From the NCBI GenBank assembly GCA_029448655.1, contig JACCLO010000037.1:1-64000 (forward strand): DNA of 64,000 nucleotides, written 5' to 3'. This DNA comes from Wolfiporia cocos. Its lineage: Eukaryota; Basidiomycota; Agaricomycetes; Polyporales; Phaeolaceae. The notes below the pieces were generated by a model, which did no database searches, was not told the origin of the DNA, and was given only the letters and a program-made list of their open reading frames with translations. Shown here piece after piece: positions 12,580-25,282 of this stretch (the first letter of the stretch is position 1; each line of letters starts with the position of its first letter). Made by a program: the position numbers and the translations under genes.

Positions 12580-13495
12580 GCGTCTGTGTCCATCTTGTCT
12601 TCATCCCGCCGCGGTGACAGCGTTGCGGTGCTCGCTCCTCTCGACGTGGTCCCGCTGAACACGAAGCAGCACGCGGCGCTATCGGGCTGGGACACGCTCC
12701 GTGGCCCACGGCGCGTGCTCTACGCCTTGCAGTCAGGTGTCCTGCGTCCCGTTTGCCGCGATCGGTCCCGCATATATAGTAACTCTTCATATGCACTCGC
12801 ACTCACCCCCTGGAAGCATCCCTCGCACACGTAGTCTCGCCGACCGTCACGACGCTGCCCGCGATACACCTCTCCACGTCCTTCCCCTGCGCCCGGGCGC
12901 CACACGACGCAAACGGGCAGGCAGACTGGGAGGAGGACGTATCTGCGCTCTTTCAGTAGGCTGGAATGGCATGCCTACACGCACAGCGGTGAGCTGCGCC
13001 ATCTCCCTTTCACACGCCGATCTCACCTCACTCACTCGGCCGCGGCAGGCCGCACGCTGGCGACGCTACCGACCCTTACGTTGCCGTCTACGCGCCGCCC
13101 GCGCCGGCGTCCGTCGCAGACGCGGTGCACGTCCGGTGGACCGGCCTCCTCCACACGCCGTTTGTGACTGACGTCGCGACCGCGCTCATGTTCATCCCCT
13201 TCCCTTCCAATCCCTGCCCTCTCATAGCGGCTCGGTGCTGATTTATTGATATGGTAACTCCGGGCGCCGGGCGCCGGCCACACTTGCTGCTGTGACCGTG
13301 CACGGCGTCCCGACTGTGCCTGCGGCGTATGTTCATGCTGATACTAAGAGGACGGTGCCGCTCGCGCCGTGGGCGGGGTCAGAGGACACGTGATGCTTGC
13401 TCCTTGGGAGGAACGAGGAGGGCCGGGAGGAGGAGGACGTGTGGACGCTGGCGGAGACTAGTGTGGGAAAATGGGACGAGCTGGTGGGTGGGTGA
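12580..13495 (+). pseudogene. Rpp40-like RNase P/MRP subunit relic
   Basis: Three separate blocks resemble human RPP40 in order: a VAVLAPLDVVPLN stretch (human VALLPNGKLILSL), ALFQ-stop-AGMACLH (human LFDWLGAV), and YAPPAPASVADAVHVRWTGLL (human YCCPEPSTVV..TGFI). A VTVHGVPTVPAAYVHADT block and an EDVWTLAETSVGKWDEL end follow. One intron (about 12990-13047) keeps the frame. Where Trp is expected there are stops: TAG at 12957 in the LFxW block and TGA just after GSEDT near 13391. The N-terminal third normal for the family is not visible. The identification rests on my memory of the human sequence, so a profile search is needed. The relic lies head-to-head with MSH4. Confidence 0.5.
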
Positions 13496-13504
13496 TCGAA
13501 TCCT

Positions 13505-14642
13505 CCTCCGAACCCCGGCCATAGGTTTCGACACTGATCGCAATATTGGTCTCCCACTCGAAGCTCAAGCGCTCACTATCCTCGCCAATCGAGACGTCAT
13601 CCTCGAAGACTTCGAGCAGGTGCGGCACTATTTCACGACGCCCCAGCTTCGCAGGTACCTCCTCTTCGATCAAATGCTTCGCGCCGGTCCGATCGACCTC
13701 GGGGAGTTCGCGCTGCCGGGTGGCTACGAAGCTTTACGGTCGCTATGGGCAGAGGATCTACGGTGCCCTCACCAGTTCTCGGAGTATGACTCCACTGCCA
13801 ACACGACGATCGTTCACGGGCAGCCACTTCCCCCTGGGTTCTTCGATCCGCCGACTACCCCTCACGCCGAGGACAGGGACGCACTCACACCAGTGCAGAT
13901 CGCTACGTGTGCCGGGCCAGCTGTGTTGATTTCTTTTGCACACTCGTCTCGTTGCTGTCAGAGCTGAAAATAACAACGATTCTCGGAGACCGGCTCGACC
14001 CTTCGAGCATCAAGGCTGGTAAGACAACTCCAGGCTCCGACGGCAAAGAAGAGCGTGTTGTTCGAACACTTGGCAGGCGCGAGATCAGCGCCGAGCTCAT
14101 TGTACGCATCCTCACTTTTTTGAGAATCAGCATCATGTACTCATGCTATTTTAAGCTACTTTGCACTGGTCAGAAATCTATTACCGATCTTGTCGCACGG
14201 GCAATTTCAGATGCAGTTATACTCGATGGATCGAAGAAAGACTCATACGTGTCAAGCGAACAATGCAGGTCGCTGTCCCAAGTAATCCCGCTGCGCCCGA
14301 CATGCCAGTAGATTCTGCCACGGAGGGTGGTGATGAACATTTGCACGTACCACATCCGCACTTATTCGCTAGGGATCAAGCAGACTCGTCAAACGACGAC
14401 TTCGAGCAATTTACGCCTGGCCCTCCGATGATCAAGACTACGCTCTGTCTCGTGAGCAACCCCCCCTCCCTCCTTTCCTAGTTGCTGTTTGGTGCCTCAT
14501 AAGACTTCATTTATAGACTAAACAGCTATATGAGGTTGACGGAGAAGTGGGCGCGAAGATGGATGGGATGCCGGACTTGGAGGCGCATCGGATGTGGCAG
14601 TTCTATGGCGTTGAGACCGACGGAGACAAGATGTATGAGTGA
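13505..14642 (+). CDS. Unrecognised gene, probably multi-exon
   Basis: A gene-like frame runs from about 13505 to 13905 (GLPLEAQALTILANRDVILE, then RRYLLFDQMLRAGPIDLGEF). A GTGTGC..CTGTCAG intron probably follows. A later exon carries a polar stretch (HLFARDQADSSNDDFEQF), and after an intron at about 14451-14518 the last exon reads KMDGMPDLEAHRMWQFYGVE to TGA at 14640. No start codon is obvious, because the upstream sequence overlaps the Rpp40-like relic. The middle exons are uncertain. I do not recognise the family. Confidence 0.4.
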
Positions 14643-15012
14643 TTGGCTCTCGTATGCATTGTTCGGACATTCTTGTCACTCTACGCCAGCTTTGGTTATG
14701 CTTCTTTCTTGTCTTGTACCATTATCGCATACCTCGCCCTGAAGACAAACGAGCGGCAAGGGTGGCTACTTTCTGCTAATGAGAAATATCATATACCATA
14801 CATATACCAGCTATGTTTGAAGCGTCCGCAGAAGCACAAGCTTGTATTCTGGACAACGTCGGCTCGAATCGGCGTCTTAATTCAGAGATGTCTAGTAGCG
14901 CGTGCGTTGCGTCGCGTCACGTATTTGTGATGGATGTGACACTACGCGTTTCCGCGTCGCGCCTTGTTCTTGACAGCCATACTAGTTACTCCTTGTACAC
15001 CCACCACTTGAA
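14643..15012. other. Intergenic, likely promoter of the downstream gene
   Basis: This 370-bp stretch has no coding or repeat signal. It separates two plus-strand genes and presumably holds the promoter of the 15013 gene. Confidence 0.4.
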
Positions 15013-18000
15013 ATGTCTGCCTCCGATTCTCCTTTCAAATTGCTGCAGCAGACTATCTCAAAATCTCGCGCCAAGAATAGCAAAAGTCTAGCAGAGGCCC
15101 TCGAGAAGGTGTCCTCCCACCTCGTCTTACTCGTAAGGCAGCTATTTGGGGCTCAGTGGATGTCTGTTCATCATCATATAGAATTTATCCACGATATCCG
15201 AGCAAGCATCCAAAGTGTTATCTCAGTGTCTGCGCAGGCCCCTTCTTCCCATATACTCTGCTTTTCCGCAGCCTGCCCTTGAAGCCGCTGCCGCGATTTT
15301 CTACAAGGTCTATCACGAGAAGGTTCTCCCAACTCTTAGAAAGCAGCAGAATGAGCAACAGGGGTTATGGGAAGGAGTGCTCAACTCTCTCTTGTCCGGT
15401 GTTCTCGTATGCTTTAGTTCGATGTTTACGCTTTGTCCGGGAAGCTGACTATGTCCAGGATTTTCTCGATGAAAGTGAAAACGGTAATCTCCATCCCCAT
15501 TCCCTTCTTCAGATGGGCTCATGGGTGCGCTAGACAAAGGCAAAAGTAGCAAAGCAAAGGACGTCATAGCAGCCACGCTTTTTCCCAATCTATGCGACAT
15601 ATGTTTCTCACCAACTGCTCCGATGATAAGTACTGGTTTACGATGCACTGTACGGTCTCTTACACCTTTATTTATGCGCCAAACTTACACTCATTTCGAC
15701 ATTACCAGGCATATACTCTTCTCGCCGATTCTGCTGCGATGCATCACGCCAATCAACACACGCTTCGTGACGACCAAATCCTTGGAGGGTGAGCCTGATT
15801 CCATTTTACCTTACTATGCCGCATACCATTTCTTGTGCGTAGTCGTCGCCTCGGAGCCACCATCTGGCGCACCAAAGGTAAGCTCTCTCGAAGCAGCGTC
15901 ATGTCAGATTCCGATACCATGATCCAGATTTCCTTCCTCTGGAGAGCTTGTTGACGCTATTTGCGCGTCTATTGCCTTCAACGAAGGGGGCTGCCTCCGG
16001 TCGCGCAAACCGTACTGCATTCATCCAGTCTGTGTTCAGCAAGTCGTCTCCCCCGGAAACCACCAGCATCGGACAAAAGGTCACGGGGCTGCTTGAGAAC
16101 GTGCCCTCGGAGGACTGGGACGTGACCTCACGGAAGATTGCCGAAGCACTGGCTGCTGGCGACCGGACTTTGTGAGTAACTTAAGCTGCCGTATTATCAC
16201 GCTGACCGGCGCCATATAGCCCGCAGCCTTTTGCGATAGAAGAAGTCTGTGCCTGTGGGCAAACACAACGATGCGATAGGCTATATGTCGATCCCAAGGC
16301 AATACTCGTGAACATGCTCATAGAAGTGTGCCTTTTGACCTTATTCGATGTCCGTCATACGGCGAGCTGACTATATGTTCATACATCGATACAGGATAAC
16401 CAATATGAATCCCTGACAATCTCATACACTTCCATACACAAAATAGATATCCTGCGCGAGCGTTCTGGCGAGGAGAGGGTCGGCGCGCAGGTGCAAATTG
16501 TCATGTGCAGTCCTCCTATTCTCGGAGGAGAACCGATAACCTCTGGCATAGACGAAAGCGGCCCAGTTGTAACGTTTACTCTTACGAGCGGCGATCTGGA
16601 CAGATTCGCAAATGCGTTGCGCGACAGAGGTCAAGTAAGAAAGCGTAGCTTATACTTTCTATCTGGTTTGCGAGTGCTGACACGGTATCGTAATGCAGGG
16701 ACAGAAGTATAGAGAGATACTCCCACCGAAGCTATCACTAGCGACGTCGCCACTGGTTTTAGATTTTGACACCCAGGGCAAGCCGATGAAACAACTAAGC
16801 CAATCCGAGGTGCGCTAAATTGATCGCATTCTTCCATGACTGATCTCCACTCACTAGAGGATTGAGAAAGTCCAACAATGTGAGTATCACACAATCCATA
16901 GCATCCGCGCTTCATCAACACTGTCAACTTTCCGCTAGTCTACAATACCAACCAAAGCAGTGACGAACTCAGCTGCGGATCAGACCTTGATAACGCGACT
17001 AGTTCGAGATCTTCTGCTATCGACGAACGTCAGTCTATGAAATCTACGCCCCATATGCGTTCGAAAAATGTCCGAAGAGAAGCCTTTGGCGCAAGCGATG
17101 AGGAACTATGTGATCCATCTGACGTCGACTCGGTTCTGCTGGCCCCGCCTCAACGTAGGCAACGGTCGGAAGGCCCTAGAGTAATCTCCACTAGGTCAGC
17201 CAAATCGTCCGAATCCCGACTTGCCGGGAAAACCCGCAAGTCGACCAATAACTCTGTTGCCGCCAAGGCCTACAAGAGAAAGCGAGATTCTACTGAGTGC
17301 AGCGAAGACGGTCCTAACTCAGATAAGCTGGCAGAGGACGCTGTTGCCAATAAACGATCCAAGACTTCCCCGACAGGTCGTAGCGCTCTTTGCACACCAG
17401 ATCCTCCAGAGCGCACGGAATCTCAGGTGCTTCAGCCTCGTTCTACAGCGGCGACTAGGGCAACCAACAGATATCACGGCGAAAAGGAGAAAATATGTTC
17501 TCCTACCTCATGCTCCCACATGATTGACTATGGTGCTCTACCCGAATCCGATCCATTTTCGTCTACTCGGAACACGTTGTCTCCTCTCACAGCTTTGTTT
17601 GCTCGTCGCAAGAAGGCCGACAATAAGCCTGCCCTGGAAAGCAAAGCCCCTCAGTCGAGCACGACCAAAGGTAGACCTCATAAAGCAAAGCTCTGGAAGA
17701 CAAAACCGTCTCCGCCGGGCCCTATCATCTACCAGAGAGCCTCGGACGACGATCCGTTATGTGACAGGCATGAGCTATCTGACACGTTCGTCGAGGACGA
17801 ACCTGTCGAAGAGACTAAGGAAAATCAATCGGAAGTAAAAATCAAGACACACGCAAAGCATGTGGTCCCTGCTCTCGCAGCCAGTGCTTCGACAACGGAC
17901 AAAAGGGTATGTTTGTTCTCTTGCGTTCTCGTGATTGATGAGAAAGCCATATCATGGTCGTGGACTACAGAGGGTCGAAATGTCGAACCCTGCCTTGCAA

Positions 18001-19397
18001 GAGAAAGCTCACCCATTGTCAGGTTCTACCAACATTGCTAAGGCGCGTGTACCGTGACACTTTCTACGCCATACGCTAATACTAAAACAGTCCACAAGCA
18101 AAAAGAGAAAGATTGCGCCATGGGCCAACCTCACTTCTGAAGCCCCTCACAGATCTGCGACTGTAGACAACAGTACGAGCGGAGTTCCTGGTGTTCACCA
18201 TGAAGAAACCATACAGCCTACACTGAATACTTTGGGATGCACATCTCTGTCCAAGAAGTCTATGTCATCATCCGCATCTGAAAGCCTCTTGACGGGATCT
18301 GGTAATGTTCATACAGGGCCTCTGCCTGAGGAGCCAGCCACCGCTGAAGATTCTATGTCAGACATCTCCGAAGTTGCCAACAAGGCGATACATGCGACCA
18401 TAGCAGATTCCATGCTCGGAACGAATACCACACCAAGATCCGATCGTATACATTCTCCTGCTCCTCTCGTCATTCCCTCTCCGGAAAAGCTTGAGCAAAC
18501 TGATTTTGAGTTGACGGAGGTAACATCTACCCCAATTGGCAAGGTTGTTGAGGTCGATGATTGTGCAGGAGACTCTGTCTCCACGAGAAAGACCCATCCT
18601 AGACATTCCGTTACCTTCGCGCCGGTCGTGGAAGAACGCGAACCGTCGCCGGAGTTGACCTTTGAGATTGGTTCTCGGAGTCAGCCCACATCGCTGAGCC
18701 CGTACAAGCGAGAGAGGGCTACTGGTAAACTTATACATAGATACAACGGTGCACTTCTGACTTTTGTTATTAGTGTCACTGGGACAGCTGCTGCAGGGTA
18801 TTGAACGCGAGCCTTTCGTAAGGCGACGTGGGCGTGGCTCATTCCGGAAAACAAATATAACGGGTGCTGGGAACCGCTCGCGGCGCAAGGAAGCCGCTGC
18901 AAATGTCCAGGACATCGAAGATGTTCTGCGGGAGTTGCATCAGGTGCCGTAGAAGCTGCTAAGGATATTGCGGTATGCTGAGTATGTGCTCGACCCTCGC
19001 AGGCTATTTTCGACAAGATCACGGATCGCTTTGATAGCGTACGTGAAGAAGTGCGCATTGATCGGAGTGCAATCCTCCGGGAGGCAGCGCAGGATCTTAT
19101 GCAAATGCGTGCGGATAGGTGTGTGCTGACTGCCCGTACATACTTCGCGTTCTTGCGGACCTGCTGATCCCTGTGAACGGCCACCGCAGTGTCGCCTACT
19201 TCAACCGCCTTATCGACCTCGAGGCCGAATATGCGTCCTCTGGGCGTGCTGTCATTGGCAGTTTGGAAGAGTTGCTTCGCGCAAACGAAGGGATATGCTG
19301 CAAAATAGAAGAGACGATAAAGAGCATCGATCGTACAACACTCGTTGGAAGGATGCCGGTGGTCCTAGTGGAAATTCCCGCGAGCCTGAGACAGTGA
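15013..19397 (+). CDS. Candidate meiotic chromosome-axis protein (Red1/SYCP2-like architecture), 16 exons
   Basis: I could join 16 exons with GT..AG introns of about 30-180 nt into an uninterrupted 1146-codon frame from ATG 15013 to TGA 19395. Residues 1-290 are helical and repeat-like (ARM/HEAT-like to my eye). Residues about 290-410 alternate strand-like segments (LYVDPKAILVNM, YESLTISYTSIHKIDIL, PVVTFTLTS) and close with a helix (GDLDRFANALRDRG), as a PH-like domain does. Residues 450-980 are low-complexity with basic clusters (AYKRKRDS, KKRKIAPW). Residues about 1040-1130 form a heptad-like helix (FDSVREEVRIDRSAILREAA, YFNRLIDLEAEYASS). ARM plus PH-like, disorder, then a C-terminal coiled coil is the plan of SYCP2 and Red1, which organise meiotic chromosome loops. 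Sequence similarity is not visible by eye, so the role is inferred from layout and from proximity to MSH4. Confidence 0.6.
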
Positions 19398-20649
19398 AAG
19401 GAATACAACCGTGTTATAGTAGAGAACGCGGTGAGTTCGCTCGATATCACAAACGCTCTAGTACAAATCATTGCATGTTGATCATCACATGCAGCTGTAG
19501 CATGAAACAGGAAACAAGACACAGCTGTATACAAGCGATCGGTCCACGCACGCCTCAGAAGGGATAGTGTTAGTTTACATGACCATTGCAAGCGGAAGGT
19601 GATATGTGCAATGCATGTAACTCTCACCTAACTACCGTCATCCGGCATTCGATACTCAAATAACTTGTTGTTCTAACAATGGTATGCCAATAACCCCGTG
19701 CAAAACCACCTAGCATTCCAACGCAGCATGAGGAAGCTAAAGTATTCGCCGTGACACCTCGCTACCCAGCTTCCTTTGTTCATACCGTCTCGATACAGAG
19801 CACCTTGTGTTATGCATCCATCGGGCTCATCTCGACCACTGTTGGGGCGCGGCCACTCCTCGCCGGTGTGGCACCCTTCTCTTCCCATCCCGCGCGCCAC
19901 ACTATCTTCCATTTTCCACACTCTCGTTGAATGGTTACTTCTTCCATCATTGCCGAACACGCTCTCTGACACCCGTAACATAAGTTTATATCCAATGACG
20001 GCGACAGCCTGAGACATTGTTTCACGGCATTGCGGCGGGTCTCTTGGCACGGAAAGATTAGGTTTACTTCTCAATAAAATCGGCTATGAGCACAGCTGTG
20101 CACGCATCAAAGCACGCATTGGTGAGCCGATTTGCTATCGACCTCCGCCATTATGTGGGCTGGAACTGCATCAGAATGGTGCCTGTGCGCAGCACACATG
20201 AAAGCGTGAAGGGGACTTGCTAGGTGCACCATTCACGAAGGGTTCACGAGCCTAGACGATCATTGCGAGATGAACGGGCGTGGTGTCTCACTGTGCCTTG
20301 CGAACAAGTGCCTCGCTAGTGCAGATGCATTTGGGTGACGGGGATCGCGAGATGAACGGACTTCTCACTCTGAGTGCGAGTGAGAGTCGACTTCGTGATC
20401 GCGTACTAGCTTGCCGTGAATTGGAAGGGATTAATATGGATCGTAAACGCCCAGCGCCACCGATGCCGCGAGTCGGCACACTGGTTTGTCAGCATGGGAC
20501 CCTGGACACCATGCATATATGGTCACCGGAGCACTGGTTGCCGTCCAGTGCAGCGTGGTGACTCTTGCTTACTGATAGGTAGACCTCGCATCTCTCCTAT
20601 TGACTGCCACCACCACAGCCCTCCCCCTCCCAAGCCCAAGCACGGTGTC
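19398..20649. other. Intergenic, nothing recognised
   Basis: Short open frames on both strands lack motifs. The right end (20590-20649) is C-rich and precedes the ATG of the kinase-like gene. Confidence 0.45.
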
Positions 20650-23316
20650 ATGTCATCGGGTTTGAAACGTCCCAGTGACACCCCATCATCACCACGCAAG
20701 AAGCCGCGTCCTCAATACAAAACTCTAAAGAGCTTAGTCGAGGAGGCAGCCAAAAAGGTCAACCGCTTGATTGAACATGTAAAAAAAGAGATATTGCCGC
20801 TTCTGCAGGAGGAGGGTCTTGGTACAGTTGGTGCTAAGCTCGCTATGAGTATTATGGGACTTGTGGTCAGTGCAGCTTCTGCTCCTGGAGAGAAGGAGTT
20901 GGGTGAAATGCAGTACTTGGAAGTACATATCAACATCCCAGATGATTACCCAGATATGGCAAGTAGGCTTGCTATCTATTCCTGACGTCCCTAGTCCCAA
21001 GCTGACATGCACTCAAAAGAGTTACAACTGAATGATTTGAATACACAATATGCGAACCTTGCCTTTTATTTCAGGGTACTGCTCAACTCCCTCCCTGCAC
21101 CATCAGAATTTGCCAAGACGGACGTGTGGGCAGACGTACAAAGAACCCGCGCAGCCATCTTATGTATGCGTCCCGTTGAAAAGAGCGGTGTGCCAATATG
21201 CACGCTCCACGATGTCTTTCGTCTTTTCCGAATTCGACTTGGCACAGACCTTTCTTCAGCCACCGATGACCCTATCGCGGTTGCCTCCATCCGTGCTGCC
21301 GCCTTATTGTGCAACGAGATGGGAAACCCGTTCGACGATGAGAACGCACGCACAGCGAAATTTAACGAATGTGTTCAAGGACTGCTCCCTAACTTTAGGC
21401 TCAACCACAAATTTTTTCCCAAACTCGACCGTGCCGTATGCAAACCGGATGCAACGTTGTTCATGGACGAGGAGGAGATCTTCCCAGTTTGCCTGCGTGA
21501 GGACAAGCGTGAGGCGGGCGAAACTGACACAGACTAGACTGTGGGACTCACACTATAACCTTATAGACGACTTGAAGATGTTGCAGAAGGTTGGTGAGGA
21601 GGCTAGTGGGCGCAAGCAGAGATGGTATGTAACTGTGCGAATGCAGAGAACAAATCTAAGGCTTATCCGCAGTGATAGCCCTACTTATATACATGTTTTG
21701 TTTGGTTACCGGTAAGGGAGCCAAACATGAAGGTGGTCTGTGCGCAGACATAACTAATATGGTTTAGTCGTAAACTACCATAGACCATGTGCGCCGGTAA
21801 TGGCCGCACCAGTAAGATCGTTTGTTTGGACCGTAGGTCCATGTTGTGGAAGTGGCTGTAGCTACGTTAGTAAGCCATGCATGTGATTATTATATTCCGG
21901 GATCGGGATATGAGTAATCGTAAGGTCATTGGCATGTGATAACGAGCGGGCCGCTTATCCAATTGTACTGACATAGCCCGGTATCGGGATATGAGTAAGG
22001 CGCGTGACACCGGAGGTTAGTCCGCTGAGTCATTGACGCGTACAAGCGTGTTATGTACGTGTTGTTATGACAAGTGGACGTATACCGCGTTGTGTACGTG
22101 TTGTTTGGTTGCGTGTACGTGTAGACGGGCGCTTAGCAGCGTAAATGTCTACAAGGTTGTAGAAATACCAGATAAATAGGTAAAAATACGGGAAAAATAG
22201 TGGCATGTCCCAAATCTGTGACAGAAACTGGCTATGACGTCTACATGCAAGTGGCGCACGACTACTCGATTGTGGTCAAAACTCTTCGATGTGCATGAAG
22301 GCGGGTGCACCAATGTTTCTCCCATGCTTGTTGGGTATGTACTTTGAACCAAACATACATGTTCTTGGGCGCCCTTATGATTATCACACAGGACCCCATC
22401 TGTCCATGCAGGGCGGTTTTTATGATGGAGAGGATTACATAGTGGAACCACTAAGTGCAATGTATTGTATGCTACCAGACGTCACCAAAGAGCGACAGAA
22501 TCAGCTCGCACGGTTGCTGTATGCGCTCGCTAAAGGAGTAGAGGAGCTGAAGGAGTACGTTGCCCAACACAATAATGCCACTGTGGGATCAGGTTAATGT
22601 CGTCCTACAGGCTGGCTTCATCAACCGCTGAACCACCCTCATTCCCTTGTGGCACCCCTCAAATCTACTCATCCTGCACGCTGTATGCCGACACCGCTGC
22701 CGACACCGCTGCCGACAAACCAAGCACTGGGACCCTCACATTCAAGAAGCCTCTTGTCGTCGATCTCAACAACCGAGTGCTGTTCACAGCAACGTTGTCG
22801 ACGACCTCTGCACGGGAGAAGTTGCCGGAGCAGACACCTGTGGTTGTCAAGCTTGTCAGCGGTTCCTATGGCGAAGACATACATCGACTTCTGGCGAAGG
22901 AAGGCCTCGTGCCTACCCTCCATGGGTGTGTCTGCTTGGAAGGTGCTCCTGTTGCCTACATCATGGACCACTTGGATGGGGATTGGAAGCGCTTACACGA
23001 CCTCTTACGTGATTTAACCCCTCTGTGCCGTAAGGCTATACGGGAATCATTGGAGAATGTTCTGAAATTGCTCAAGAAAAAGGGCTTCGTACACGGCGAC
23101 CTTAGGTCGAGCAATATCATGGCGCGGATCGTTGACGAAGAAAAAGCGGAGATCAAGGTTGTCGACTTTGATTGGGCGGGCAAAGCCAGTCAGGTATTCT
23201 ACCCTGCGATGCGCAACGAGTCCATCGGTTGGCCTGGTCGGCCCTGTGGTCCAATTGAAGCTGAGGATGACCGCGAACTGCTTGATTCGTGGTGGCCACG
23301 AGAAACCCATGTCTGA
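20650..23316 (+). pseudogene. Fungal kinase-like protein (FunK1-type), interrupted by a solo LTR
   Basis: The gene opens at ATG 20650 with a basic region (KRPSDTPSSPRKKPRP). After an intron at about 20962-21019 comes the N-terminal domain common to large agaricomycete kinase-like families (VFPVCLREDK-type block near 21490). A 699-bp LTR splits it after 21524. Reading resumes at 22229, an intron is at about 22335-22401, and a GGFYDGEDYIVEPLS block follows. The kinase-like domain (22680-23316) has VVVKLV for the ATP-binding lysine, HGDLRSSNIM for the catalytic loop and VDFDWAG in place of DFG. Two more frame changes are apparent (about 22285 and 22590). Related proteins are expanded in basidiomycetes; substrates are unknown. 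With the LTR in place this copy should not make a full protein. Confidence 0.75.
21525..22223 (-). mobile_element. Solo Ty3/gypsy-type LTR, 699 bp
   Basis: The element begins TGACACAGAC and ends ATCTGTGACA, so its ends are near-inverted repeats. It is flanked by a perfect 5-bp duplication, GAAAC (21520-21524 and 22224-22228). Its edges match other LTRs in the window (42196, 60110). By comparison with elements that keep a polypurine tract, its sense strand is minus. Confidence 0.9.
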
Positions 23317-23908
23317 TCGTTGTTTCAAAGAATGCTTCACTCCTCCTTCTCTCGCTACATTTGTATGTAGTTTCCATTCTCGATGTGACTATACCAGCAA
23401 TGCATACAACCAAAAATACTACGGCTGATCATGGTTTCGGTGATTTGCAAGCGATGCATTGTTGCGCGCTGGACACCATGCAGACAGTCTGAAGTCGCAT
23501 ACGGAGGCATCAGATCAGCCACAGCCCAGTTAAATTAAATCCAGACACTGGCGGTGGTCCGTGCTTTCCTTTTTTTGCATTAGACATGTATGACTCCCTT
23601 GCACCTGTTTTGAATTATGTACCTTTGTCGTGATTATATGGGCAGCAACACTTGCAGATGTTCGATGGTGCAACAAGCTGCAAGGCCAGATTGTAATATT
23701 GCACATTGAAATCTGACGCTGTGTGCTGCATCGAAAGGCGGTATACACCGGCTTGAGATCCGAGCAGTCATATGATTGCAACTTGTGTATCACGATGCAA
23801 ATACAATCTCGAGCAATATGCCACAGTGGTCAGCGGTATGGATTGCATGACCCCAGCTCACATGTCTCTAAGCATGGTTTTAACGGGTCACCACAGGTTG
23901 ATGATTCC
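23317..23908. other. Intergenic, nothing recognised
   Basis: This is a 3' flank of the kinase-like gene without coding or repeat signals that I can recognise. Confidence 0.4.
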
Positions 23909-24151
23909 TCATATATTGTATGGATATGTTGGCTCTCTGACAATGTCGAGAACGATTTGCATGTGGCTTCGCTCATTCTGCGGTCCATTCTTAATATACT
24001 TGGCTGTTGCAGATATGGTGACGTGGAAAATGGACGTCTCCCCCAGGTCCTCGCCGTACAGCATCTTAGCCAAAGCATAGTGGGGGATATTGTGCTTCTC
24101 GAGGTAGGCATTGATCTTGATGTAGTGAACGATTTCATTGATGCATTTGGT
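23909..24151 (-). pseudogene. Exon-like fragment of an unknown protein
   Basis: A minus-strand frame of about 80 codons is bounded by stops at 24152-24154 and 23909-23911. It has no ATG at its start. The composition is protein-like (HYIKINAYLEKHNIPHYALA, MLYGEDLGETSIFHVTISAT). It lies just downstream of the disrupted ORF that ends at 24304 and may be a later exon of that gene or a separate remnant. I do not recognise it. Confidence 0.35.
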
Positions 24152-24575
24152 CTATATCACGTGCTGGTGTGGACCCAATACAATTCTCCAGCCGTAATGC
24201 AATAACCATTGCACCAAAAGGGCACAATGCCAACTCTGTTGGCATCGGTGGGTCTCAGTACTTAAGCTATTATGGCACATGGTCGTGACATGCTCATGAC
24301 AGTCTAGCAATACTGCTCCTTGATAATGATGCGTTTGACTTGGTCCGCACCCGTCCGCTCGGCCGACACATCCGTCGCACCAGAGTCCTCAATGGCCATG
24401 GAAGAGCTGTCAGCGTCATCTCCGCGTGCTTGCCCATGCAGTGTGAGACTCAACGTATAGTTGCATGCAGACCCTTTCCTCTTGCACCACGATGAGGGAG
24501 GAGTACTGTTAGAATCCCCCTGAGTCAGGTGCCAATTCTCAGGCAGCAGACACCAGTAGATCAGCAGCCCCTCCC

Positions 24576-25282
24576 TGTTACGGGTCGAACACCCGTTCGT
24601 ATATTCGAGTCGCGAATATAGATCGTTCTTCTGCACGTGGGCGTATAGCCGTATGCAAGGCAAATGCTCGTTAGATGCCTTCAAGTCCTAGGTGAAGTTC
24701 CTAGGAGATCGTATAATATCCAATACGCGTTAGAGGATATAATCTGTTCAGGTGCGAGTCGAATAGAATATAAGACTCGCCTAAGTCCGAGAAGTCAGTG
24801 TGCACTTCGAGGACTTAGTCGTTTGGTTGCTCGAGTGAGAAATACTGAGCGTAGTTTCCTACGTTTGAGAACAAGTATAAGACTTCTTGTTTATACAACA
24901 AGGTCGAGCTGAAGAGCCTTGACAATAAGTACATGAGCTTTTATACTACGCTGGGTTTTAGGGGTCAAGTCCATCCCAGATGCCACCGCTACTATCTACG
25001 CTATAGTATCAAACGTTTGATAAGTATGTAGTGATGTATCCGAAACGATAGATAGGGATGATGGTGGTTGAACACCATCTATAAGCTAATAAACGATGAA
25101 GGTGAAACGGTGGCAGAGTTGGATCTGCCAAAGGTGAAACGCGCCCTACATGCTAATACAACTGGGGATGCGCCCAGTAGAGTCACGAGTAGCCAGGGGG
25201 TTGGTTGCGCAACAAGTCCCTGTATCGTATTCGCCCGGTGGTGAGTTCTGTCGATATTCGAAAAATTAAAATAACCGTAACA
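24576..25282 (-). repeat. 3' LTR of the 8.4-kb gypsy element
   Basis: This 707-bp LTR has the same length and 8-bp inverted ends as its partner at 32318. It lies next to the purine tract, which makes it the 3' LTR. Confidence 0.95.

Noticed and set aside
13032..13976. Minus-strand frames opposite the Rpp40-like relic and the 13505 gene
   Set aside because: They mirror the plus-strand coding sequence, and only the plus frames show family-like blocks and intron signals.
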